From: Chryseobacterium sp. JV274 | GTDB taxonomy: Bacteria; Bacteroidota; Bacteroidia; Flavobacteriales; Weeksellaceae | NCBI RefSeq assembly: GCF_903969135.1 | Contig: NZ_LR824569.1 | Location: forward strand, 5,163,722 to 5,227,721 | Reading direction: 5' to 3' | DNA length: 64,000 bases | In this document: in pieces, positions 16,324 to 22,908 of the stretch | Numbering within the stretch: position 1 is the first letter of the stretch | Layout: each line of letters starts with the position of its first letter | Made by a program: the position numbers and the translations under genes | The notes under the pieces: model-generated | Told to the model about the DNA's origin: nothing | What the model saw: the letters and a program-made list of their open reading frames with translations, nothing else | Databases searched by the model: none

Positions 16324-16998
16324 CTACAATTTAACGGCATTGATCATTTCTCTTTTTCCCGGAGGTCCCTGTTTTTTTTCTACCTGGAAATTCAGTTCCT
16401 GAAGAATTCTTCTTACACTGCCTTTAGAAGAGTAGGTAGTTAATAATCCGTTAATGGCCATTTTGTCAGAAACCAGTTCAAATAGTGGCTTTTCCCAAAG
16501 ATCAGGCTGTACTCTGGCACCGAAACAATCAAAATAAACAAGATTGATTTTAGGCAAGTCAATGTCTTTTAGGTCAAAAAAATCACATTCTATCTTTTTT
16601 AAGTTGAATCCACTAATGATTTCTACTGACTTTTCCCAATCTGCCAGATGAATTTTCTGATAAATATTTTTAAACTCAGGGTTATCAAAATGTTCAAAGT
16701 AAGCCAGATCCTTAACTTCGGATTCATTTATGGGATATTTTTCAAGCGAAAAATAATTGATGACATGATTTTTGTCAGTTTTTAAATATTCATTAATTGT
16801 TACTAAAACATTCAAACCTGTTCCAAAACCGAGTTCTAAAATATTAATTTCGCAATCATTTATCAAATTTAATCCATTTTTAATAAACACATGTTCGGCT
16901 TCCTGAAGTGCTCCGTGATGAGAATGGTAATTTTCATTTAATTCATTGATAAACAATGTTTTACTGCCGTCGTTTGTGGTCTTAATCTCTCTTTTCAA
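16324..16998 (-). CDS. mnmD: tRNA U34 methyltransferase MnmD
   Basis: 224 residues, SAM-dependent. Methylates 5-aminomethyl-2-thiouridine at the wobble position of tRNA, the last step of mnm5s2U synthesis. In E. coli this is the N-terminal half of MnmC; here the oxidase half is absent, as in other stand-alone MnmD. Motifs: TLFINELNENYHSHHGALQEAEHVF, the SAM loop LELGFGTGLN, and YFDCFGARVQPDLWEKPLF. It is divergent from ilvE with 85 bp between. Confidence 0.92.
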   Translation of the reverse strand: MKREIKTTNDGSKTLFINELNENYHSHHGALQEAEHVFIKNGLNLINDCEINILELGFGTGLNVLVTINEYLKTDKNHVINYFSLEKYPINESEVKDLAYFEHFDNPEFKNIYQKIHLADWEKSVEIISGFNLKKIECDFFDLKDIDLPKINLVYFDCFGARVQPDLWEKPLFELVSDKMAINGLLTTYSSKGSVRRILQELNFQVEKKQGPPGKREMINAVKL

Positions 16999-17050
16999 GC
17001 TATTTTTTTGTCAAATTTACTCTAAAATTTTTATATTTAGAAAATTATGT

Positions 17051-17058
17051 TAAATTTG
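17051..17058 (+). promoter_or_regulatory. Putative -7 box of ilvE (TAAATTTG)
   Basis: Exact TAnnTTTG match, 25 bp before the ilvE ATG, in the short divergent region shared with mnmD. Confidence 0.5.
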
Positions 17059-17083
17059 TAGAACATCGTAAAAATTTTAAAAA

Positions 17084-18154
17084 ATGATAATTCAAAAAAC
17101 TGAAAACTCCAGAATTTCTACATTTGACCCTAACGATTTTTCATTTGGTGGTACTTTCATAGATCATATGATTATATGTGAGTATGAAGATGGGAAATGG
17201 GGTGATGTAAAATTAGTTCCTTACGGTCCGATTCCATTTACGCCTGCCATGATGGGGGTAAACTATGGACAAGCTTGTTTTGAAGGTATGAAAGCCTATA
17301 AAGACAAAGACGGGCAGGTTTTCCTTTTCAGGCCTGAAAAGAATTTTGAACGTATCAATAAGTCAGCAAAGCGTCTTGCTATGCCTGAGGTGACTGAAGA
17401 AATGTTTTTGGACGGATTAAAAGCATTGGTAGATATGGATAGAGAGTGGATTCCACAGGGGGAAGGAATGTCTCTTTATATCAGACCATTGATCTTTGCA
17501 ACGGAGGAAGCTTTGAAAGCAAGAGTATCTAATAAATATATGTTTGCAATCGTTGCAACACCAGCGAAGAGCTATTATTCTGAGCCTGTATCTGTAAAGA
17601 TCTCTGATCACTATTCAAGAGCAGCAAACGGAGGAGTAGGTTCTGCAAAAGCTGCAGGTAACTATGCTGCTTCTTTCTATCCTACGCAATTGGCGATCGA
17701 AGAAGGATATGAGCAAATCATCTGGACAGATGATGCTACTCACGAATATTTCGAAGAAAGTGGTACAATGAACGTATTTGTAAGAATCAATGATACAATC
17801 TATACACCTCCAACTTCTGAGAAAATCCTTGACGGAGTAACAAGAGACAGTTTCATTCAACTGGCTAAGAAAAGAGGAATTGAAGTGAAAATAGAACCAA
17901 TTCCTGTGAAAACAGTTATTGAAGCATTGAAGAATGGTTCTCTTAAAGAAGTTTGGGGAGTAGGTACAGCAGTGGTAACCACTCAGTTCCAGGCTTTAGG
18001 ATATGAGGGTGTAAAACTTGAGCTTCCAAGATTATCTGATGAAGAAAGCTTCGCTGCTATTCTTAAGAAAGACTTGGTAGACCTGCAGACTAATCTTTCT
18101 GAAGATCCTTTCGGATGGAGAGTTGTAGTAGATCATGCATTAGAAACAGTTTAA
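17084..18154 (+). CDS. ilvE: Branched-chain amino acid aminotransferase
   Basis: 356 residues, PLP class IV, the long form seen in Bacteroidota and eukaryotes. It moves the amino group between Leu/Ile/Val and 2-oxoglutarate. PLP lysine K189 lies in SAKAAGNYAAS; other family marks are GPIPFTPAMMGVNYGQACFEGMKAY, FRPEKNFERIN and EESGTMNVFV. A strong terminator follows the stop, so it is a single-gene unit. Confidence 0.95.
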   Translation: MIIQKTENSRISTFDPNDFSFGGTFIDHMIICEYEDGKWGDVKLVPYGPIPFTPAMMGVNYGQACFEGMKAYKDKDGQVFLFRPEKNFERINKSAKRLAMPEVTEEMFLDGLKALVDMDREWIPQGEGMSLYIRPLIFATEEALKARVSNKYMFAIVATPAKSYYSEPVSVKISDHYSRAANGGVGSAKAAGNYAASFYPTQLAIEEGYEQIIWTDDATHEYFEESGTMNVFVRINDTIYTPPTSEKILDGVTRDSFIQLAKKRGIEVKIEPIPVKTVIEALKNGSLKEVWGVGTAVVTTQFQALGYEGVKLELPRLSDEESFAAILKKDLVDLQTNLSEDPFGWRVVVDHALETV

Positions 18155-18177
18155 TATTTTTTTAAAATAAACTATAT

Positions 18178-18206
18178 AAAAGTCGGGTTTTTCCCGGCTT
18201 TTTTTG
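18178..18206 (+). terminator. Terminator of ilvE
   Basis: A 10-bp stem (AAAAGTCGGG with CCCGGCTTTT, one G-T pair) around a T5 loop, followed by a T-run. Confidence 0.9.
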
Positions 18207-18362
18207 TATTTATGTATTCGTGTAAAATGTATGAATAACTTTTAATCAGAGGATTCAGCCAGCTGCCTTGTTTTATTAGCAGATTGATACATTCTTACAT
18301 TCACATATTTCTGGGTCAAGTTTTGTAATTGATTCGCGAAATGTGTATTTTCGCAAAAGTTT

Positions 18363-18875
18363 ATGAAAAAAATACTCTTCATATCAGCCATAAGCCTATT
18401 AAGCTGCAACAGAAATACACAGACGGCCCATCCTCCGGTAGGCGGTGTTTTAAGCCAAAAAGATCTGGATGTTTCTAAAAACAGGATGAAAAATCTGAAT
18501 ATCATAGAAAGAGGCCAGATTCAGGATTGGATCAGCGGGCAGTCTGTGAAATTTTATCCTACACAGCTTAATTACTGGGTAACCGCTGAAGGTTATGATC
18601 AGAGAGAAAGAAGGAAAGATGAAACTTTGATTTCCTATTCTTATGATCTGTATGATTTTGATCAGACAAAAATATACGATCAGTCTTTTGAAAGAAGAGA
18701 TGCCAGATTCGGGCACTTTGATGAACTGAGGGCAGTGGAGAACGCTTTGCGTTTTATACATGATGGAGAGGAAGTAACGCTTTTGGTACCGTCTTCTTTG
18801 GCTTACGGAACTTTTGGAGACGAAAAGAAAATAGATAACGATATTCCATTAATCATAAAATTAAAAGCGCTATAA
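18363..18875 (+). CDS. gldI: GldI-like FKBP lipoprotein
   Basis: 170 residues with a lipobox ending at C15 (ISLLSC). The C-terminal 100 residues form a divergent FKBP-type prolyl isomerase domain (ISYSYDLYDFDQTKIYD, GEEVTLLVPSSLAYGTFG). This matches GldI, needed for gliding and type IX secretion in Flavobacterium johnsoniae. Chryseobacteria are mostly non-gliding, so a role in folding exported proteins, perhaps T9SS parts, is more likely. It lies 3 bp before the cyclophilin-FKBP gene. Confidence 0.82.
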   Translation: MKKILFISAISLLSCNRNTQTAHPPVGGVLSQKDLDVSKNRMKNLNIIERGQIQDWISGQSVKFYPTQLNYWVTAEGYDQRERRKDETLISYSYDLYDFDQTKIYDQSFERRDARFGHFDELRAVENALRFIHDGEEVTLLVPSSLAYGTFGDEKKIDNDIPLIIKLKAL

Positions 18876-18878
18876 TAC

Positions 18879-19994
18879 ATGAAATTGTTTAACAAGAATA
18901 TAATTCTGGCAGCGGCAAGTATCTCGCTGATGAGTTGTACCCCAATTTATAAAAAAATGAACGTAGACAAAGAAACTTACGAAGGTCTTAATGACGGGCT
19001 TTATGCCAATCTTCAAACCACAAAAGGTAATTTGATTGTAAAGTTTGAAGACAAGAAAGCACCAGTAACTGTAGCCAACTTTATTGGTCTTGCAGAAGGG
19101 AAAATCGACAACAAAGCTAAGGCTAAAGGAGTTCCTTATTATGACGGAACTATTTTCCACAGAGTAATCAAAGATTTCATGATCCAGGGGGGAGATCCTC
19201 AGGGAACTGGCGCGGGTGATCCGGGATATAAATTCGAGGACGAAAGAAACGACCTTAAACATACAGGAAAAGGTATTCTTTCAATGGCGAACTCAGGACC
19301 TAATACAAACGGGTCTCAGTTCTTCATCACTGAAGTAGCTACGCCTTGGTTAGACGGAAAACACACGATCTTCGGAAAAGTGGTAAAAGGTAATGATGTG
19401 ATTGATGCTATTGCTAACGTTGAAAAAGGAGCTCAGGATAAACCTAAAACAAATATCGTTCTAGAAAAAGTTTCTGTTTTCAGCAAAGGTGATGAGTACA
19501 AGCACTATGATGCTGCTAAAACATTTACTGAAGGAAAAGCAAAGATTGCAGAAAATAATAAAGCTTTCATCGCTAAAGAAGAAGCTGAAAAGAAGAAAAA
19601 AGAAGAAGAATTCAAAGCTAACCAGGAGAAATTAGTTGAAAACCTAAAAGCTGGTATGCAAAAAACTGAATCAGGTCTTTACTATAAAATCACAAAAACA
19701 GCTGACGGTAAAGCTCCAAAAGCGGGTGATAATGTATCTGTACATTATGCAGGTAAACTGGTAGACGGAACTGAATTCGATTCTTCATTCAAAAGAAATG
19801 AGCCGATCGAAATTCCAATCGGAATGGGAAGAGTAATCAAAGGATGGGATGAAGGTATCCTATTGTTGAAAGAAGGTGAAACTGCTACATTATTGATCCC
19901 GCCGGCAATGGCTTACGGAGAAAGAGGTGCAGGAGGAGTGATCCCGCCAAACTCTTGGTTAGTTTTCGATGTTGAGCTTGTAAAAGTAAAATAA
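18879..19994 (+). CDS. Cyclophilin-FKBP fusion lipoprotein (dual prolyl isomerase)
   Basis: 371 residues with a lipobox at C20 (SLMSC). A cyclophilin domain (about 42-205: FHRVIKDFMIQGGD, NTNGSQFFIT) is joined by a charged, probably coiled-coil linker rich in Lys and Glu (about 225-260) to an FKBP domain (about 265-371: VSVHYAGKLVDGTEFDSS, GWDEGILLLKEGE, YGERGAGGVIPPNSWLVFDVEL). Both domains keep the residues expected for activity. The unusual pairing is known from flavobacterial dual-family immunophilins. It follows gldI with a 3-bp gap, so two lipid-anchored isomerases with three domains in all are made together for the periplasm. Confidence 0.93.
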   Translation: MKLFNKNIILAAASISLMSCTPIYKKMNVDKETYEGLNDGLYANLQTTKGNLIVKFEDKKAPVTVANFIGLAEGKIDNKAKAKGVPYYDGTIFHRVIKDFMIQGGDPQGTGAGDPGYKFEDERNDLKHTGKGILSMANSGPNTNGSQFFITEVATPWLDGKHTIFGKVVKGNDVIDAIANVEKGAQDKPKTNIVLEKVSVFSKGDEYKHYDAAKTFTEGKAKIAENNKAFIAKEEAEKKKKEEEFKANQEKLVENLKAGMQKTESGLYYKITKTADGKAPKAGDNVSVHYAGKLVDGTEFDSSFKRNEPIEIPIGMGRVIKGWDEGILLLKEGETATLLIPPAMAYGERGAGGVIPPNSWLVFDVELVKVK

Positions 19995-20015
19995 TTGAAT
20001 CTTAAAAATATTCTC

Positions 20016-20045
20016 AAAAGCCGTCCGGAAGGATGGCTTTTTTTA
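20016..20045 (+). terminator. Terminator of the gldI/isomerase operon
   Basis: AAAGCCGTCC and GGATGGCTTT (one G-T pair) around a GGAA loop, followed by a T-run. Confidence 0.88.
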
Positions 20046-20164
20046 TTCTGTTCAAATACATTCTGTAACGATCTGTGTAAAGATTGCGACCCATTTTAAT
20101 ATCTGGGAAGTTCAATGATTTTTCCGGTAAAAAGTAATCTTAAATTTGTAACAACTACTAAATA

Positions 20165-20740
20165 ATGAAAACCAAATCACTTCTGTTTCTGTTCGTTCTG
20201 CTTTCGTTTATAGCTTTTTCACAGACCAAGGCAAATCCTGACGATACAGCGATAAAGAAATCACTTACTTATTTTGTAAACAGTATTAAATCTAAACAGC
20301 TAGATCAGGCAGTAAGCTGTATATATCCAAAATTCTTCACTATAGTTTCAAAAGAACAGATGACGCAGATTTTGAATATGACATATAATAATCCATTCAT
20401 GAAAATTGAAGTACAGGATTTGAAGTTTGGAAATATTGAAAAACCTGAACTCATTACTGGTGAGTATTTCTCTATTACCAATTATTTTTTGAAACTGAAA
20501 TGTAATGTAAGCTCATTAAATGATGATATGAAAAAGAAAATGAACAGCGCTTTAACAGCCAAATATGGTGCAAATAATGTTAAATATTTAGCTAACGAAG
20601 GTTCATATCTCATCAACGCTAATATGAAAGCATGTGCTGTTTCAAAAGATAAAAAGTCATGGAAATTTGTTATTCTTGAAAAGGAATATAAAAAAGAACT
20701 GGTGAAAATCTTACCGAAGAAAATTCTGGATACATTTTAA
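20165..20740 (+). CDS. Secreted hypothetical protein
   Basis: 191 residues with a signal peptide (MKTKSLLFLFVLLSFIAFSQ). The body begins with a helix-rich stretch (TAIKKSLTYFVNSIKSKQLDQAVSCIYPKFF) and continues with beta-rich sequence, reminiscent of NTF2-like or DUF4878-type accumulation domains, but I cannot assign a family. Lys-rich C-terminus. It stands alone; periplasmic location is inferred from the signal. Confidence 0.65.
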   Translation: MKTKSLLFLFVLLSFIAFSQTKANPDDTAIKKSLTYFVNSIKSKQLDQAVSCIYPKFFTIVSKEQMTQILNMTYNNPFMKIEVQDLKFGNIEKPELITGEYFSITNYFLKLKCNVSSLNDDMKKKMNSALTAKYGANNVKYLANEGSYLINANMKACAVSKDKKSWKFVILEKEYKKELVKILPKKILDTF

Positions 20741-20895
20741 AAGGTTAAGCAGTAAGCATCAACTTTTATATTAAAATAATGCCGTCTTGAAAAAGATGGT
20801 TTTTTTTTCCTGTAAATACCGTAAAAATACGGATTTCGGTAAAACATTATTACATCTATCTTTATCCTGCACTTATAAGAAACAAAATAAGAGAT

Positions 20896-21117
20896 ATGTT
20901 TGATCTGAATTACGACCTTATAAAAAAAGAAATTGAGTCAGAAATGTGTGAAGAACACGGTCTGCACCCGGAATTGATTAAAACAGATGAAGGCTTTGGA
21001 ATAAAAGCCTGTTGTGAACCTTTCAGAGAAAAAATGGTTGAGAAGTCCGGACATATGATCGAAGAAGAAACCAAAAAGGTCCTTGAAAAAATGATGAAGG
21101 ACCTGTTTAAAGAATAA
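20896..21117 (+). CDS. Small hypothetical protein with Cys motifs
   Basis: 73 residues, acidic and helical. It has EEHGLHP and ACCEPF elements and three cysteines (C18, C39, C40), then a long amphipathic helix. No signal peptide. The Cys and His residues could bind a metal, but no family is recognised. A weak terminator-like hairpin lies about 30 bp downstream. Confidence 0.6.
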   Translation: MFDLNYDLIKKEIESEMCEEHGLHPELIKTDEGFGIKACCEPFREKMVEKSGHMIEEETKKVLEKMMKDLFKE

Positions 21118-21150
21118 GTTTTTACGATGTTAAGATAACTTTGTTGTTAT

Positions 21151-21183
21151 CGCAGAGCTGCTCCGGAGGGGGTGGCTTTTTTG
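21151..21183 (+). terminator. Weak terminator after the 73-aa gene
   Basis: GC-rich imperfect stem (GCTGCTCC / GGGGGTGGC region) followed by TTTTTT. The pairing has mismatches. Confidence 0.45.
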
Positions 21184-21271
21184 CTGGAAAGATTGTAATT
21201 CATAAGGACTATTAATTATAATTAAAAAAAAATTATGGGTTTTAATGATTGTATAGTTTAGTTATACAAAT

Positions 21272-21303
21272 AAAAAACCGCCCCAAACAGGACGGTTTTT
21301 TCA
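21272..21303. terminator. Bidirectional terminator
   Basis: AAAAACCG-C-CC pairs with GG-A-CGGTTTTT around CAAACA, with T-runs on both strands. It serves the convergent small genes at 20896-21117 and 21332-21562. Confidence 0.8.
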
Positions 21304-21331
21304 GTAAAAATTAATTGAAAGTTATATTTTA

Positions 21332-21562
21332 TTATCTTTTCTTCATACTTGTTCCGGCTAAAGAACTGATGAATACAAGGCCGAAGCCAATATAAGCGGC
21401 AAATGCCATCAGATATATAATTAAGCTGTTAAAGCTTGGTTTTAAGGCGTATACCAATACAGAAAATGCAGCAAAACTTAGTACCAGCAATAGGCTCCAT
21501 ATATTCAACTTTGCAGCATCTTCATTTCTCTTAAAAATCATTTCAAAAAAGGCTCTCATCAT
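21332..21562 (-). CDS. Small two-helix membrane protein
   Basis: 76 residues with two hydrophobic segments (about 21-39 and 46-68) and a basic C-terminus (SMKKR). Two ATGs are adjacent at the start; the second may be used. No family recognised. The upstream minus strand carries several hairpins and a candidate short transcript, so its mRNA could have a long leader. Confidence 0.6.
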   Translation of the reverse strand: MMRAFFEMIFKRNEDAAKLNIWSLLLVLSFAAFSVLVYALKPSFNSLIIYLMAFAAYIGFGLVFISSLAGTSMKKR

Positions 21563-21615
21563 TACTTACATTTTAAGGGTTATACAATTAATTAAAAAAA
21601 TAAAGGCGTACTCAT

Positions 21616-21724
21616 CGCGGTAAAAAGAATAAATTCCTTTACTGGGCTAAGGTTCGTGATGACTTTGCCGTTTATCTATATCGTAATACCGGGCCAAAAG
21701 TCCGGGATATTTTTGTTTTTTTTG
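21616..21724 (+). ncRNA. Candidate structured RNA with terminator
   Basis: CGGTAAA (21618-21624) pairs with TTTGCCG (21664-21670, one G-T), enclosing a CCTT/AAGG stem. Then CCGGGC (21689-21694) pairs with GTCCGG (21700-21705) and is followed by GATATTTTTG and a long T-run. This is an intrinsic terminator on the plus strand, where no protein gene precedes it. The 5' end is not known; no known RNA family was recognised. Confidence 0.4.
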
Positions 21725-21725
21725 A

Positions 21726-21835
21726 ATCAATAAATGATTCGTGGTTATTGATGATACCAGTGAGATACGGGTGCAAAATTGCTGTGAAAAATCAACGGGG
21801 GTTAATTAATCACAAGCCCGTATCTGTTACGGCAT
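21726..21835. repeat. Nested inverted repeats
   Basis: ATCAATAA/TTATTGAT (21726-21733, 21745-21752) competes with GAATCA/TGATTC. AGATACGGG (21763-21771) pairs with CCCGTATCT (21827-21835) and encloses TGTGA/TCACA. No T-run on either side, so these are not terminators. Strand and function are unknown. Confidence 0.5.
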
Positions 21836-21840
21836 CGTAG

Positions 21841-21947
21841 AAAAAAAAGGATTCATATACTAGATATGAATTTGAATCAGTGGAAAAACTGAAAATCCAC
21901 AGAAAACCTTTTTTCTCATCCTTAGTGTTTTTTTTAATTTTTTCTCA
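21841..21947 (-). ncRNA. Candidate short minus-strand transcript with 19-codon ORF and terminator
   Basis: On the minus strand ATTCATAT-CTAGT-ATATGAAT (21871-21851) is followed by CC and eight T, a good terminator. Upstream, TTGGCATGATATTAGCA (21974-21958) has the sigma-54 GG/GC spacing of 12. Between them a 19-codon ORF (21919-21860) starts after CTAAGG and stops inside the hairpin loop. Promoter and ORF are tentative; the terminator is clear. Confidence 0.35.
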
Positions 21948-21957
21948 ATATTTTACA

Positions 21958-21974
21958 TGCTAATATCATGCCAA
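21958..21974 (-). promoter_or_regulatory. Second sigma-54-like -24/-12 element
   Basis: Minus strand TTGGCAT-N7-AGCA with GG and GC exactly 12 apart; it departs from consensus at two positions. It lies 16 bp after the 43-codon ORF stop. Confidence 0.3.
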
Positions 21975-21990
21975 AATAAAACTTTCTCGA

Positions 21991-22122
21991 TTAACACTTT
22001 GTTTCACGGGACTGGCGAAGCTCCTCATGAAGCGTGTTTTCATCTGTTATTTCCTTAAACAAAGAAAAATTTTCTGTTTTTAAGCTTAAGTTGCCTGAAG
22101 CAAAGAAAATATTACGGTGCAT
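21991..22122 (-). CDS. Candidate 43-aa small protein
   Basis: ATG at 22122 to TAA at 21991. The sequence begins MHRNIFFASGNLSLKTENF and ends HEELRQSRETKC, with varied codons that look like real coding DNA rather than AT-rich noise. An AGGAG lies about 20 nt upstream. It is divergent from the 172-aa gene with only 37 bp between. No family recognised. Confidence 0.4.
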   Translation of the reverse strand: MHRNIFFASGNLSLKTENFSLFKEITDENTLHEELRQSRETKC

Positions 22123-22159
22123 TTTTTATATATTTAAACTCCTTTAGTATAGTTTAAAA

Positions 22160-22678
22160 ATGAACCGGGAAAGTTTAAAAGACAGTATCAATATCTGTAT
22201 AACAAATCTTTTGCAGCTGGCTGAAATCAATTGTCGGAATGCGATTTCCCCGAAATTGTTTTTTATTTTGTCTGATTTTAATGAATTTGAAGGATCCGAT
22301 TTCAGTGAACAGAGGATATCCCGAAACAGGATAAATAATTCAAAAACATTGCTTACTTTGGATCTTGCACTGGAGATTTTACAAAAAGAGTTTGATGATC
22401 TTTATGATGTTACTCTGTATATTTTCCGGGCAAATACAAGAGAAACTATTATAGAAATCCAATATTACAGAAAATCAAATTTTGATGCTGATTATTTTGC
22501 TGTAGTAAAAGATAATCCACCAATGTTCCATTCAAAAATTGCAATGCCTGTATATGCATGGGAAGGAGAGAAATTTGATGTCAATTGGGAATCGGGAGGT
22601 GGAATACATCATGAGTGGAAAACTTTTTTATGGAGAAATTTTCTTTACAGGCGTAAAATTAAAAAATTCAAAAGATAA
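22160..22678 (+). CDS. Hypothetical protein
   Basis: 172 residues, no signal peptide, Asn- and Phe-rich. A central mixed alpha/beta part (LFFILSDFNEFEGSDFSEQ, TRETIIEIQYYRKS) is followed by an aromatic C-terminal region (YAWEGEKFDVNWESGGGIHHEWKTFLW) and a basic tail. I do not recognise the family; probably a cytoplasmic protein restricted to Bacteroidota. Flanked by the hairpin-rich gap on the left and a dispersed repeat on the right. Confidence 0.6.
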   Translation: MNRESLKDSINICITNLLQLAEINCRNAISPKLFFILSDFNEFEGSDFSEQRISRNRINNSKTLLTLDLALEILQKEFDDLYDVTLYIFRANTRETIIEIQYYRKSNFDADYFAVVKDNPPMFHSKIAMPVYAWEGEKFDVNWESGGGIHHEWKTFLWRNFLYRRKIKKFKR

Positions 22679-22714
22679 TTTTGTAGGATAAGAAATTAGT
22701 TATTACCATTTATA

Positions 22715-22849
22715 CAATCATCTGTGTCAATCTGTGAAATCAGTGGTTATAAAATCAATATAAGTTTTGGCTGAAGCCATTGGAAGGTATTTGTAAAATT
22801 AAACGGCTCCCTTCGCCTACGCTTAGGATGATAGCCCGTTCCTATTGAA
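22715..22849. repeat. Dispersed repeat, copy A
   Basis: About 135 bp, matching copy B (33502-33647) in inverted orientation. The ends are best conserved: CAATCATCTGTGTCAATCTG and 7 more bases (22715-22741) are identical, and 45 bp at 22805-22849 differ at 4 positions. The centre is looser but shares a TTTTGGCT(G/A)AAGCCA core. Non-coding. Confidence 0.8.
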
Positions 22850-22875
22850 ATAATGAGATATTGTATGTAAAAAAC

Positions 22876-22901
22876 AAAAACCGCCTTTAAAGACGGTTTT
22901 T
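22876..22901 (-). terminator. Terminator of the M28 operon
   Basis: AAAAACCG and CGGTTTTT flank an inner CTT/AAG pair; on the minus strand a T-run follows. It lies just after the stop of the last M28 gene. Confidence 0.75.
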
Positions 22902-22908
22902 ATATTTG

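Larger units (their letters stand above)
21563..22159. other. 597-bp gap with clustered hairpins and candidate small RNAs
   Basis: It contains, left to right: a plus-strand structured stretch ended by a terminator (21616-21724), nested inverted repeats (21726-21835), a minus-strand terminator (21871-21841), a tiny minus-strand ORF, a minus-strand -24/-12-like element (21974-21958), and a 43-codon minus-strand ORF (21991-22122). Detailed in separate entries. Confidence 0.6.

Noticed and set aside
21689..21706. AAAGTCCGGG string resembling the RNase P RNA signature
   Set aside because: The neighbouring RNase P conserved regions are absent, and the string is one arm of a terminator hairpin.
21820..21835. 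AAGCCCG resembling a twister ribozyme core
   Set aside because: The other conserved twister segments and stem order are missing.
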